Below, in pieces: positions 1-14,600 of a stretch of DNA of 64,000 bases. The stretch spans positions 744,001 through 808,000 of the forward strand of contig NC_060019.1 of the NCBI RefSeq assembly GCF_021134715.1. Direction: 5' to 3'. The notes under the pieces are model-generated. The model was not told the DNA's origin, made no database searches, and saw nothing but the letters and a program-made list of their open reading frames with translations. This stretch comes from Daphnia pulex. Lineage: Eukaryota; Arthropoda; Branchiopoda; Diplostraca; Daphniidae. How positions within the stretch are numbered: position 1 is the stretch's first letter; each line of letters starts with the position of its first letter. A program made the position numbers and the translations under genes.

Positions 1-332
1 GAAGAAGAAAATCCAGTTGGCTATTAATTTTATTAACGTGGAAATTCCCTCACATGTTTCTCTCAACATGTTTAGTAATATAAAACCCTCGTTTTTTAAT
101 TGCTCGTTGATTCTTGGCTATAAGGTCCACCGCGTTTCGCTTTGTGTCTAAAGAGCGGTAAAAAGTTCACCGTTTAAAAATATTTTATTTCCCACCTTTT
201 ATTTTTACGAACCGAAATTTCAGAGTTGAAATAAGTTTTTAAAAAAATGGTTTAGTCAATTTTAATGACTGGAATTATTCACCAGTTATGTCAAATGCGA
301 ATTTACGATAAAGAATAAGAAAAAAGAAGTGT

Positions 333-414
333 GCGTTAGCCGGGAATCGAACCCGGGTCTATTGCTTACTCCGAGTTTGGAAGGCAACAATGCTAACCAT
401 TATACCACTAACGC
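333..414 (-). tRNA. tRNA-Gly(UCC) with a short intron
   Basis: Read on the minus strand this is a full cloverleaf. A 7-bp acceptor stem (GCGTTAG with CTAACGC), a canonical B box (GGTTCGATTCC) and the anticodon loop CTTCCAA give anticodon TCC, so it carries glycine. The anticodon stem TTGC/GCAA closes only if about 11 bases (AACTCGGAGTA) right after position 37 are removed. That is the standard site of a nuclear tRNA intron. The intron contains GGA, which can pair with the anticodon TCC, as tRNA introns commonly do. A run of six T on the minus strand (plus 320-325) follows as a pol III terminator. The mature length would be 71 nt before CCA addition. Confidence 0.93.
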
Positions 415-2460
415 TTGTGACGTTCGAGCTTTCATTTGAGAAACAACTCGACGGCCAGGCTAAGACGCAATCACGGAGATAAATTATAGATAGAAGATAA
501 GTGTGGTTGTGTGAGTTTTTTCCTCATTCCATTTTCTTATCGAGAGAGAGAGAGTCGCATTATATTGACAGAAGGCCTCAGAGATATGACCGGATATATA
601 CGTAAGCAACTCTCACTCTAACCAAACAACATTTGGTTGCACTCACGTACGGCACATGTTTCGGGATTTTTTTCCCCCCAAAAAAACAGGAGGAAGAAAA
701 AAAAATATGAGACACGAAAAAAAATGAAAACCTTGAATAACCCGTGAGGGCGACTATACTCGATCCATCTCCATCTCCTCTCGTTTCCAAAGAGTCAGTT
801 AATGATCTTCTCACGCAGCTGCTGCGTCCAATTAAAAACCAGAAACAAAAAAAGACTGGCCCTTTCCTCGTCCATGTCGACGAGTCGGGAAAGTCAACAG
901 TCCGCTACATTTATATACGTGCACAAATAACAAACAAATAAAATTCTCCAAAAAAATAGAAAATTGCGTTTTTTCTTATTTTTTTCTAATTTCTCTTAGA
1001 AACAATATTACGACACACACACGAGAGAGAGAGGTCAGCGAACCTAGTGTGTTGATATCCAACGACGACAATAACAGAGTAGGAAATTAATTTCGAACAT
1101 TTTTTATTGATTTCTTTTAATTTCTCGGTTTGGGTTGGGCGCGCGTCTAACTAATAATAACACCGAAAAGTAGTTCTCTACACACTCCACATGTGATCCG
1201 GCATACTAATAACTTCCTGTGTGTGTGTGTGTTGTTATTTCAATTTTCTAGCCAGTCCCGCACGACCGCTATTTTAATACACCGGGAAAATATAAAAATA
1301 ATTTTCATTTCTCTACTTCCTTTTTTCTATTCTTTTCTTGAAAAAATCCAATTACAATCAAATTGTATCACGTATATACTCTTTAATTCGACTTTAGCTT
1401 GAGGCCGAATTCACAATTTCCGGTACTTGAATCTAATATCCAAAATCAACCCTGTACTACTGAGGCCTATACTATAACAAGTCAAAGTCGTTTAGGTAAA
1501 ATATTTCCGGTCGGATGAAGACGCAAAGGACGACCCCACCCTCCATCATTTCACGTCATCCACTTCTCCGCAGCTGATCATCTGTCACAAGACAACAGAC
1601 AAGAGCCGATGAAACTCTGTAGGTACACCCGTGTGTCTTTTTCGCCGTTTCGAGCGCAGCTTGGCAACGGCGGGAGTTTCAAAAAAATTAAAAAATTAAA
1701 TAAAAATCAAAAATGTTCGTGAAAATAAAAAGATGGTTGAAGGGGCCGCCCCAAATGGCCGTTGCCCCCTGTCTCTCTCTCTTTAAAACTAAATTTAAGA
1801 AAAAAACAAAACAAAATAGATGCGGGAGGGGGGGGAAGAAAAGAAAAGAAGAACGTGAACGTCTAGCGTGAAGAAAATGTTGGACAAAAAAAAAAAAAAA
1901 AGTCCGGGAGCCGCTTGAGCGTCGTGCGATGGGAGATGTGGGGTGGGGTGGTAGAACGGGGGGAGACGATGGCACACAGCTGGAATGTTTGAGAGAAACT
2001 TTATTTCGGGATCACACACACACACGATGGGCGTCGGCCGGCGCGTCTTTCTCTGGGGCTGCTGCTGGTCCGTCGTCGAGTCGAGGCGCACAGCAGACGA
2101 GAGAGGGACGAAGGCGAGCGCAACAATCACAAAAGACTCACGACGACGACGAAAAATTCCATTTGATCTTTTTTCTCTTTTTCTCTTTGTCGTGTGTCGT
2201 TGGCTAAATTCTTTCGCATCGTTTTGTTTTGTTTTGTTTTGTTTTTTTCACTCCCGCGTGATTCCCGTGTCTTCTTCTTCTTCTCTTCTCCCCCCAATCC
2301 CAAGGTTAAATGCCGACACATCCTTGACATTCTAACGCGTCCCCTGTCCAGCTGCTCGCCGCCAGTCCCTCACTTTCATCATTTTCTTTTCTTATTTCTT
2401 TCTCCCGATCGTTCGTTTAATATTTTATGACATAAGAAGAATCTCTTATAAGTTTCTTAC
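415..2460. other. low-complexity stretch without recognisable exons
   Basis: Apart from microsatellites (a GA run near 541-555, CA runs near 1013 and 2014), A/T homopolymers and G-rich tracts near 1825, no exon with splice signals was found here. It lies 3' of the last visible exon of the minus-strand RhoGAP gene, so it is probably intron of that gene. The downstream F-BAR, C1 and RhoGAP exons would then lie left of the window. The open frames here are low-complexity and lack coding character. Confidence 0.5.
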
Positions 2461-5400
2461 CTGCTGCTGAACGCCAGTGCCAGCTGGTCGATCGACTCCA
2501 TGAATTCTCTGACGTCCCTCTTCTCATCTTCGTATTGATATTCTGTTCAATTTAAAAAATAATTACAAATGATTGAAATAAAACGGTTATTATTATTATT
2601 ATGATAGTTAACGGGATCAGAGATAATTTACCTTTGACTTGATGGATGAGAGAGCCGGCTGCGACGAGCAGTTCGGTCGACTGCAAGGCCGAGTAGTGCT
2701 CCAGGATGATCCGCAGGATGCGCAACACTTCGCCCAGTCGTTCGTGAGCGGCCACCCGTAGAGCGTCGCACTTGTCTGCCACGACCGGACCAGCAACAAC
2801 AACAGCAACAACACACCAACCGAACGGAAGAAACAAAAAAAACATCATGGCAATCATTCACGGATTATAAACAGTCACGAAATGAATTTTATTTTATACA
2901 ACAGCGCCATTTTCTATATATCGGTAGGACAATGCGCAAATAAGATCGAAATTTTATTTGTTTCCATTTTCGATTTGATTGCGTCATTGAATGGGAATAA
3001 GAGTGAATCAATAAAAAAAATATTAAATTCAGTTGTTGTTGTTTCGTATTTCAAATCGAATTCGTGACGATATCAAATGGCCGTGGCTAATGTTTTCAAA
3101 AAAGAAATAAGATAATCTGATTCATATTTTGCGCATTTGTTATTTAAATAAACTTAATAGGATAAGAACATTTGGGGTTGGTTATCTTTTGGGAACGCAA
3201 CCCAATTTTTTGTTGACGACGAAACCGGCCAAACTATTGCGCAGTCCCCCCCAAAAAAGGATAGCGCTAAAGTTTTAATCATTTTTTTGTTTGAAATTCA
3301 AATAAAAACCGGAAAAATTCTTCTCAAAAAGATAATAGAGGCCATCAGGAGATGTAGTGTAACCGAGTTTCCTCATTCTTACCAAACAAAAAATGTATAG
3401 ACTTTTGTTTCGATAGTTGACACCTGTCATTCCGGTCGGACAACAATTTTCTTATTTTAAAATTCCGCAATTCCCGCCACAAAAAAAGTAAAAAACTAAA
3501 ACCCCTATCCCATAAAAGGTTTCTACATTTCGAATTATTTTTAAAAAATAAAAATTTGATTTTCCAGTTCTAATTAGAACAACGGACTCTAATCAGGTGG
3601 CCCCTGGCGGTAGTTGGAATATTAAAAGAATAAAAATAAAATAAAAAGAAGAGGCTATTTATGGTCCGCGTAACATTTCGTGAAAAATAAAAATAAAACG
3701 GGAGAAGAAGAAGGAAGAAGGAAGAAGAAACAAAAGTCAACCGGTCTATACAATTATATATTTATATATATTTTTAAAAAAAAAGCTAAGGATCTATTGA
3801 TGTGTTGTTCTCGGCCGGCTGTCGTCCAGCCATTTATTATTTTTCTCCCCAAATCTCTTCTTCTACTATTTCTCGATTGGCTAACAAACACACACACACA
3901 CAAAGTTCTCTGAAGAAACGACGTGTGTATGTCTATAATCATCATCTTTTATTTTTTCGGTTGAACAACAAGCGGAAAAAAACTAAAGGGGTTTTGTGTG
4001 TGAGTGGACCAGATGCCACGGTCTATATATTTATTTCTTTGGAGAGTCGGACCCAAAAAATGATGATCGACAGATGGCCGGAACAATCAACTTCTATTAG
4101 AGTTTTTACACAGCGACCGAAAAAATATGTTATGACTATATTTTCCACCCTCAACTACACATCCTACTTAACTAATATACTACGACCATTTTAAAAATAA
4201 TAAAAGTTTAAACATCGTTGCAGAAATGAATTCGTTTCACATTTAGCTGATTCGTTCGTTATATAATGAAGGGATTATATTCCCGTTAAGATGTGACGGG
4301 CTCACTCTCTCACTCATCTCCTCATTGACACTCTGAATCCAACGGGATTACATTGACAATCGTTCCTAAAATACATATGTAAGACTCCAGCCCATTTGAA
4401 CCGATTCCTTTTGTCTTAACTGTGGGTGGGTGGTGGTGGGTGGTAGGATGTCGCCATTGTGGAACATTTGCGCAATTTCCCGTGAATTCACGTCATCGTC
4501 AATTTCCAACGAAAATGAAATCAGTCGGATTACGTCAAGTACTACTCCCGGAGGCTATAAATAATTATAGATCGGATGGACTGGATGGATTGGCGGATGA
4601 ATTTGGAAATTCATTTTCGGGTTTGTTTTACCTTTGTCGTTGGGATGAAAGAGTCGGCGCAATTTGCCCAGGGCTTCTTTGAAGGCTCGGACTTCTTGCG
4701 TCAGAGCCACAATGTCTTCCTGCTCCACCAGGTGACTCTCGGAGCTGCTGCCGTCCGAGCTGACGCTGGCCAGCGAGACGGAACGCGAACCGGATGCCGA
4801 ACCGACTCCTCCACCGCTTCGTCCACCACCTCCACCTACTCCTCCGCTGGATGTGCTGGATGGTTTTCCGGCTGTCGCCACCACCACAGAAGAAGAGGCT
4901 TCCATCGTGGCCGGATCTTCCGCCACTCCGTTGCTCACCAAATTGTGAGTCGAGTGCTGGATCGTCGGCACCTGTCGGCGGAATAAATCAAAAGAATTTC
5001 TTTCAACATTTTTTTCGGCTTCTCGTGTCAATTATTTCCCCCAACCCACACACACACACACACATACCAAAAGTAGTCACGACTTTCACCTTTGCGGCTC
5101 AATAATTATCCAACTTTTTTGAATTTGGCGCCGACATTTTTGGCCAAAAATTAAAATTGGCGGGGAGTTTGAACAATTTCAAAAAATGACCAAACAATCA
5201 AAAATGGTTTTTCAACCTCCCAGTGATGACGCAATCGGTCGCCGTGTGCGTAATGCGCCGTTCTGTCTGGCCAATTTCGCCTTTTCGGTACACACACACA
5301 CACACACACACAAAAAAGGTTCTAGCAGACAACAAAAACAAGGGCGTGTTTTATCATAAAAATAAAAAAGAGCCCAGTGACACACAAGCGAGCCGCTGGC

Positions 5401-5648
5401 TGCTGCTGGGACTGGGAGAAAGGCTCAAACTGTGCCCGTCCGCCATCCGCTGGATAGAAATGCAAAAAGGAGGAAGGGGAAGGGAAGTAAAAGAAGAAGA
5501 AGAAGAAAGAGACGTGTGTGTGTATACTATCCCCACCTTCTTCTTCTTGGTTTTCTGGGTTCTTCTTTTAAAATAAAAAGGGCCCAGGCGTCGAGCCAAA
5601 TGGTCCGTCGTCCGTCCGAGGTTGTCTAAACTTAGAACGCGGGCCAGC

Positions 5649-5684
<36 letters not shown>

Positions 5685-8600
5685 ACCACCCTTCTTGTGT
5701 GTGTGTTTTTCTATCCCGAAAAGAAAAGAAGATTTGTTAACTTCTTTTTAACACGGGTTAAATCGTTCTGGGGGTTTTAATTTGAAATTTTTCACGAAAT
5801 TTGAATTTGAATTTGGCCGCCGCCCTTTTTTCTTCTTCTTCCTTTTGGGACGGCCAATCCAAAGAGACGGGCCACTAAGAGTCTCAATCATCCATCCATG
5901 ATGAAATCAGTTGTCGATTCGTCGCACACTCACCACTACACCACACTACCCACCAATTGGCCGTTTAGACAAAATCACCAACCCACCCACTCCCGTCTAT
6001 GTGTTGCGCAACACGAAACAAACATCCGCACGGAGCCCCCTGCACACGGAGGAGAAATCAAAATGATATCCGAATGGAACCCAATGGAGAATGAAGAAAA
6101 TTTTTTGGGGTTCGACTTTTTGGCAGTCGAACGAACGCGCTGGCTGGACCTACACAACAACCAGCGCTAGACTGGCTGCTGGGCGACGGATGTTGTTTCC
6201 TCTTCCTCCCCTGCCGTTTTCGGAAGACTCTGTCGACCGCCGATACACACACACACTCCCGAAACGGAATAAAAAATACCCGACGCGTCTGCGCAGTCGG
6301 AAGCGGGGTCGTGAAAATTTACAATTTTGAAAAATTTGAGCGGGAAATGATTTGAAATTTGAATTCAATCAAAATAAAAATGAAATAAAAAATAATCCTA
6401 TCAAATCATTTGAACTAATTTTCGAAAAATCCGTTTGAAAAAATTTGGCGGGAAATGATTCGAAATTTGAATTCAATCAAAATAAAATAAGAAAACAGTT
6501 GATAGCTCGTGCTGGTGGAACTAAAGAAGAAGAAGAAAAGAAGACGTCATCGAGCGCGGTGTGAGGTGCGGATGAGAGCGCCCAGGAAAAAATTATAAAA
6601 ATTCATCACGGCCCGCCGCAGCCGCTGTTGCTGTTTGCGGCTGTTTGTGCGGACGGCTGTGCGCACTCTGGCGGAACTCTGGCGGGCACGCGCGCTCGCT
6701 CTCGCGCATCCAAAAGAAAAAGAAGAAGAACAGCTCACCTCTTTCTCTCTTTATATAGAAATACACAGCCCCCCCCCCACACCAGACGAACGTGTACAAG
6801 GAGAGACCGTACCGTTTTCACGAACGCAACTCTACACGCAGAAAACCGCACAAAAGGAATAAAAATATACATATAGAATGAAATAAAAAAGGTGTTAACG
6901 GGGTCTGTCCTCATTGCAGCGGACACCAAGAACTTGGAAATTTATTTGATTGAAATTCAGTCGAGCCTAGTAGACACCGTGAAACTATTGGCCGTGAATT
7001 TTCGTTGGTTATTTTTCACGACCGACGCTGGCCCACGTGCCTTCACCTTTTTTCTCTCTCCATCTGATCATTGAATGGGACTCGGTCGGAGCTCCGTTAT
7101 GTCATTCGGCCGCGTACACCGTCGTGAGCCAAAACGACGGTCGGGTGTGTGTGTGTGAGGGGGGGGGTTTCGTGAAAACATTTTTTGGGTGTCGGGAGGG
7201 AGGAGGCCCAGAAGAAGAAGAAGAAGAAGCGGGCAAAGTGTCGATCCCGTTATCGTCATTAGGGATTTAAGGGGGGGAGGGAGGGCAACAGCAAAAAAAA
7301 GGGGGGGAAAAGATAAGAACGGCGCAACGGCTGACGTCACAATCACGCAGAGAATAACCCAGAATTAAATAGACAACACACGCAAAGGTTCACTATCGTT
7401 AAACATATAAAAATAAGGAAAAAAATTAATGTTTTTCGTGTAGGATAATATTAGACTCTCTCGCGTTGTTCCATTGTTTAACTTGATAAAGTTCATTGTT
7501 GCGCAAGCTGTAGGCGAAACAAACAGTGAAAATTCTAGGCAAACATGAAACGGATTTGATGAAAATGTCGACTAGAGATTATTGGCAATTTCATGAGCTG
7601 TGCTGCGGGTCGATATCAGATCGAAACTTTCAAAAAATTTCCACCTTTCCCTTTTTTTTTGATAAGTTAATTTAAAAATTTAATTTTTTTGGCGCCGAAA
7701 AAAAAATAATTTTTGTAATTAAAAAAAAAGTTGCTCGCGGGTTTACTTCGTGAAATAAAAATTAAATTTTCTCTTTTTTTTTCAAAGATATATAATCCAG
7801 TTTGCGGATTGCGGATAACGGGTGAGGTTCACGACCGATCATCTCGTCTGTGTGTGTCTATTACACTCGGGATGATTCAGAGCGTATAGCCTAGAAAACG
7901 TCCGACCGACAGCAGATGATGATCTGATGATTACACACAGCTGCGTCTATAGCATATGTACACGTTCTCAGTTTTCAACCTTGGATTCAAATAAGAATAT
8001 TATTTCTAGTAGATTTTTTGTGTCCCCCCCCGACCAACAATCTTCCTCCTTTTCCCCCCGTCATTAAAGTTTTACAAAGAGATGATGGCCATCAAACTGT
8101 ACCGATAGCTTCTGGGCATTAGATTCCTTCCCATTTTTATTTTTTATTTTGTATTTTGTTGGGCTGTTGGCCTGAACGAAAAAATAAATAAAAAACCGCA
8201 ACGGGAAAAAACAAGAGACAATAAGGGAGAAAGAGAATCAGGTGACCCAACTCCAATTTCCCAATCAAAAGATAAAAATGAATAAAAGAATCAAATAAAA
8301 GAAACTAAATTCCAACAACGAGCTTTTTTTTGGCTGGCGTGATCAAATAACAATTCACAGTCGACTTTAACACAGAGAGAAGGATCAAAAGTTCATTGGG
8401 GCTCTGCTGTATAACGCGAGCAAGTGCGTACACTTCATTAGAGGTTGCGCAACGACAAGTTTTATTACACCCGTCGTGGAGATTTCCCCCCTCTGGTCTA
8501 GAAAACAAGAAAAGAAATTGTTCTCTACTTTTCTGACCACATAATGAGAGCCGACCAACAACACACGACGTCGTCCAATTTATTATTTTCGTCGGAAATC

Positions 8601-11600
8601 ATAATGACGTCAACTTTTTCCCGAAAAAATAAGAAATCGTAGGTTGTACAAAAAATTTTAAAAAATTCAAATTTTCCCTCCAAAATCAAATTCAAATTTT
8701 TCAAAATATTCAAAAAAACGAGGAAGTTGTCTGGTGGTGAGGACTCCACCCCAAAAACAACTGCGATGACCTTTGAAATTCACCGGTCTCATAGCACAAG
8801 GTAAGACCCACCCGAAAAATTAAAAATCGTGACTCACACACTCCATAATAACAACCAACCAGAAAAATTCCAACTTGCACAAATCGCGAATCATTTAGTT
8901 AACAATTGATTATTACTGAACAACACACACCTGGTGCTGGTGGAGTGGGTGGAAGCGTCGGCTGGCGGACGATGAGTAATCCTTATTGACTGAAATTGGC
9001 CACTTCATTTCTGGGTTTTTATTTCTTTTGACAACAATTCGATTTAAATATTTCCAGCGATTTCGATTGAATTTTATTTTTAAAATTCACAACAAATTCT
9101 TCCGTTTTTTTAAAAATTGGTTTTAGGAGAGTTGAACTAGTCGGGAGAATGGCGGGCGTCCATTCACGCGCAGTTGCGGCACTTGGCCACACCTGTGCTC
9201 GTTCGTATCCATCCAAATGAACTTGCACCAAAATTAATTTTTCGAACGAAAATTCACGAAAATTCACGTCGAGAAAAACGAAAAAAGTGCGCCGTGCGGT
9301 TTACAATTTTTCCCTTTTCGACACACACAACAACAACAACACAGACAACAACCCACAAAATCGACGCAGCAGCAACTGACTCACGCCGCGTCTCACCGAT
9401 AACTAAAACCAACCCGACCAAATAAAAAAGTCTCTTCCACCTCGTCCTCCTCGTGTATACACGGGCAATCGCGTGTGCACACGGGAGAGAGAGAAATGCT
9501 CGCAGTCGTAGCTCACTCTCACCCACCAAACTCCACCCACCCACCGCCACCCTACGACTTGTGTTTCTCTCTCTACTCCTCCCACTCCATTCCTTCTCTC
9601 TGTGTGTGTGTCTCACCTGCGGTTATCTTTTACACACGCAACACACACAACGGCACGCACACACAGGCAACCAGACAAAAACACCTGAGGGGGCAAATGG
9701 AATGCGTCAAGCGACGTTGCCGTTTTCTTCTCCCCGTCGGCCAATTTCTGATTTTCTTCATTTCCCTCTCTCCTTCTTTTTTCGTACACGCATTCTTCAC
9801 CGTGATCAACAGGTGAACCAACTATTTCACTCCCGAAAATAAATAAAAATAAAAAATTTCGAATTTTAAATCTACCGCCAAAAAATTCAAATATTTTTTT
9901 ACAAAATAAATTCACGACGCCTTTCATTTTTTTTTCTCACACGCTCTTGACATCGTCCGGATGTGTTGGAAAAACTTGTCATCGCTTCCATTTAACACAA
10001 ACAAAAACCCAAGGAAGAAGAAGAAGAAGAAGAAAAAAAACAAATTTCGATTTAATTAGCCCAGACGGGAAGCAACAACAACAACAACAACCTTCACGTA
10101 CACCTTTTTCTTCTTCTGTACAGCAGGAAAAGGCAAGTTCACGACGGTCGTGCGAGCGTGAAAAATAAAAAGAGTGGGAAAAGGTCATCGGCGTGAGCAT
10201 TTTTTGCTTTTCCTTGTGTCTACCGAAATAATTTTTTTGGTTTTTTAATGTTATGACATAACTTTTCTCGGTTAATTGCATTTTTGGGCTTGTTTGTTTG
10301 TTCGGCAATGTCGTAATCAGAGCGAAATGAACGATGAGATTTATTGTCAATGGCCATAAAGATTGAAATCGGATAATCTTTTTGTCAAGGTCTCCACATT
10401 TGCGTCATTCGTTCAAATTGTTTTTTTTCAAAAAATTTCGGCGGGAGAAAATAACAAGCGTCGGATCGAACCAATTTTGGCGTCACTAACTTTTTGTGTG
10501 TACGAAACGAGGAAAATTCACGTTGTCACCCGCTGTTGTGGTTAATACTCTCCCGCCCGCATGTCATTTACTAGCCCGTCATTATTCATTCCTTAATTCA
10601 ATAGCGACTAGACTCGTACGTACCACACGCTATTAGGGTGAATCTTGTCTATTTTTACCAACGGCGGGAAATTCAAATATTGAAATAAAAAAAGAACCAA
10701 AAATGGGGAGGGGGTAACCGCCAACTGCGATTTTTAAAAATTGCGCCACATTGGCACATTCCAGACAGCAACTTGCACAGTCGTCATAACTATATTTCGA
10801 TTTGGAGGTTACAACGTTTTTATATCCCGAAATGGCCAGTGGCCGGACCCTCCCTATAGATCGAAGCAGAGACATCCGTAATCGGACATTGTATGTGTGT
10901 GCTGTGCAATATTCCAAGGCACGACGCACACAAGTCTTATACCAGGAATGATGTACGAACGAGAAAAAATGGGAAAAAAGGAAAAAAAGGGCGGAATGGT
11001 TTCGTCTATTCCCAAAAGAAACGAAAAGTTAAAAAGTTGAAAAAGAAAATAAAAAAAGAGAGTTGTATAAGATCCTGGAGAGACAAAACAACCTTGACGT
11101 TATATACTACACCGGAGCTATTGGAAAATGAGCAGCAGCCAGCCCCCCCGACGAACCTTGGGGTTTCGTCCAATTATGGTCATCTCTCCATCCATCCACA
11201 TCACATCCATCGTGAGTGTGTGGAACAAGAAATAGAAAAAGGAAAACAACAAAATTGAGAGGAGCTACAGTGCTGCCACCACTTTCTCCTTTTGATATCC
11301 CCCCCCACCTGTTTGGCTATGCCACTCACGCCGGCCAACACGGACAGCCCCCCCCCCCCTTGAAAAATAAAAATAAAATAAAAATAAAAATTGTTTCAAC
11401 AATTGGTGAAACTCAAATAAAATTTATCAAGTATTTCCGCGGCCGTTAAACGCTCCTCCTCCTCCCTCCAACTGCGTGATTCAATCAATAAAAAGTGGCC
11501 CACCCCCCCCCTTAAAAAAAAAAGGAAATGAAATTTTTTTAAAAGGATGTAATATTTTTCTGTCTGATTCATTCGTGGAAGACAATAAACTAAACGGGAT

Positions 11601-14600
11601 ATAATAAATGGCGCAGTTATAGAACCAGCTATAAATCACACATCACGAAAAGCCTCCCGAACGAAACAATAAAAAATAACAAAAAAGTCAACTTTGTGTG
11701 TGTGTGTTTCTTATACGTACGGGCCAGAGATGAACGTCGACGGTATAATAACAATCCCTGGATAGAAATTGGATCCATTATATAAAATTTATTTGCGTCG
11801 ATTGGCGTCGAATGTCTCCGGTTGGTTATTTTGCGGGACTCACGAGAAATCGGACCCACTTGACTCCTTATACCCATGTCCAACAGTTGGGAGAAAAATT
11901 TGAAAAAATCCTTGGCTCTTTTGAATAGACCCGCTAGGATTATTGAAACAAATTTTTCAAAAGATAAGATAAATTTTGTGCTGTTTTATATCCCCCGCCA
12001 TTTGTTAAATATCTCACGGTACCGGATCTAAATAAATTAATAAATTGTATCTACGGTGAAATAAAAATTCCCTTATAGATATATGCACAAGTATTCATTT
12101 AACCTTTACCTGAATTCCAATCATGGCGGGTTGGATTAGTAAATTATGGCCGGCCTTGATGACCTGCCTGGCCAGCATTTTCAAACTTGCACTTTTGATT
12201 AGCAAATTGGGTTTCGATTGCGGCGACCTCGTCTCCTTATTCTTCATCATCGCACATGCAAATGTTTGTCGCCTTACACGTAAACATACCGAACTGTTTT
12301 TTTTCAAAAGAATTTTCACGTTCAATCGTCTCACGGCGGAATCAAACTGACGTAATTCCCGGGATCGCTCTAACAAAAAAACTAAATTCGACACTGTGAG
12401 TGCGTATAGTGGCAAATGAAAAACTCGTTTCCCACCATCGCCACCACCGCCAAAAAAAGATAAGAATAAATTAAACGAAGCCACAAAATTTGAAATTTTT
12501 CACGTAGCGGGACATGTGAAATTCTCCAAAGCGGATGGACGACGACAAAGTCCGGATGTTTATGGTAAAATTACAAAAAAATAAAAAATCGAATCGACCT
12601 TCAGAATAAAAAAAACGACAAATAAAATTGCATCACGTTTTTTCCTTAAAAAATTGAACCGAATGGGATACGTATGGAGATTGGGAATGCGTACGACATT
12701 CCATCCCCCCCTTTCGATGTATACACCGTGTGAAAAAATAAAATAAAAATTGGGCAATCGTGAAAGTGACGTTCACGAACAGTCCCGGAGCTGTTTGACA
12801 TTATTAACTATGCCTTACAGTATACTATATACATACTGCTATTAAATCACAATTTTTTAATAACACTGTAATAGAGAGTAGTATAGACACACACGTATAA
12901 ACCCCAAAAGGGGAGGGGGGGCCTACCAAGGATACATACAACAACATAGACCTCGCGCTATACGAACTACAATTTCGTGAAAGTTCGTGAAAAAAGTAAA
13001 AAACCTCAAAAACCACAAGGAGCAATTCTCTCTGTGCCGAAAACAACAACAACATTCCTTGAATATTTATAGGAAAGTCATTCTTTGAGGACAACAACAA
13101 CAACAACAGCAAATGATGATTAAAAAAAGAGAATAAGATCCGAACTGGTTTAGAAAGCGCCAGCTCTATACGTACAATTATACAGCGGTCAGTTACTAAT
13201 TTTTCCCTGATGGATTGGGGAGGGTCTGATTATTACATCATCTAGTCAAATAGTTGAAGAAATAACTAGACTCGGCGTGGGACTATACGAAAGCCAAGGA
13301 TATATCCAACAACAACAACAACAATTGTTGTTATCTCGGTCAATTATAGGCAGCAGCGAGCCGCTTCCGTTCTCAATTCGTTCGACAGCTGATGAGGAGC
13401 GACGCGTGCCGATTACACACAGCTGTTGAGTGAAAAAGAGTTAAACTTAATCGAGCCCAACTCTCTCTATACACACTTGCGGTGACTCTGCTCCACTTGG
13501 TTACGTTTCACGTGTCGCAGGGAGGTCCCAATTCCACACAAAGTTGAAAAGAAAAAAGGAAATCCTATTAATTTTTAGGTGAATTCCCGCCTGTGTACAT
13601 ACACTGGACTCTGTCAGACCCACACACACACACCTTTCCCGGTGTGTAGGGCTTCGGATTTTTCAGTCGCGGGCTTCACGGGCCAATAATATCACTCGCC
13701 AATGTCTAATTTCTTTTTGAGCTTTTTGAAAGTCGCGCTCTTTTGTTTTCAAACGACGTGTGGTATTTATTGTATACCTGGGCTGTGATGGATGTGGCAT
13801 ACACTAATACGAAGGGGGACACACACACAAAAAAGAGAGTTTCCAGCGGCTATTTTGTAAATGACGTCATTCAAGCCTGGTCAACTCTTTTTTGAACTAA
13901 AAAGAAAATTGAACGAATTTCACTGTGTACCTCCCGGAGTGAGTTGGTAGGTTACCTGATGGATTTTCGGGAGTCGTTCAACATTTGAGAAATGGGTCAG
14001 GACGATATAAGAGTTTTCGGCTAATCAATTTCTATGACGATCGGACCGAAAAACCTCTGATAAATCATTCGACAAAATTTTAAATTTTCAAAAATTCTGG
14101 CGCGAAAAAAAAAAACAAATTTCAAAATTTCAATTCGTAGCCCGAAGGTGAAAACCGCACGTGAGATGTAGGACTGCGACGCTTGTAAAAATACTACGCA
14201 CTCGTAATAATAGCTCTACTATACACAGTCCAGACCCTGGGAAAAAAACGATCGAATTTCCCAGGTGGACGATGATTAACTAACTATCTGTCTGTCTACT
14301 CTAATAACAGATGATGGCGGGGCAGCTATACTAGCACACACACACACAAGATATCTAGTACACACATTCTCCTATTGTTTGAATCTCTGGCCATATTAGT
14401 TGATAGTCTGTTGCGTTCAACACAAAAAAAAAGTCTTTTTCTTTCCGTTCAAACGCCGCGGGATCGCATTCGAATTCCAATTCTGACTTGGAACTCTCTT
14501 GTCTGTCTGTGTGTCTCTCGATATGGCCAGGTGAAATCGTCCTTGGCGAGGTTGCGGTGAAGATGGAAACGAAACAACGAAACAATTCTCTCTCTCTCTT

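Noticed and set aside
1688..2430. Several open frames of 65-116 codons on both strands
   Set aside because: They are made of homopolymer and microsatellite sequence (Phe/Ser/Arg runs), have no splice signals or conserved motifs, and overlap one another in many frames.
5223..5690. Overlapping open frames around CA/GT repeats
   Set aside because: The composition is dictated by the dinucleotide repeats. The frames lie within an intron of the RhoGAP gene.
9254..9930. Frames of 104-129 codons on both strands
   Set aside because: They are low-complexity CT/CA sequence with no exon borders, and both strands are equally open.
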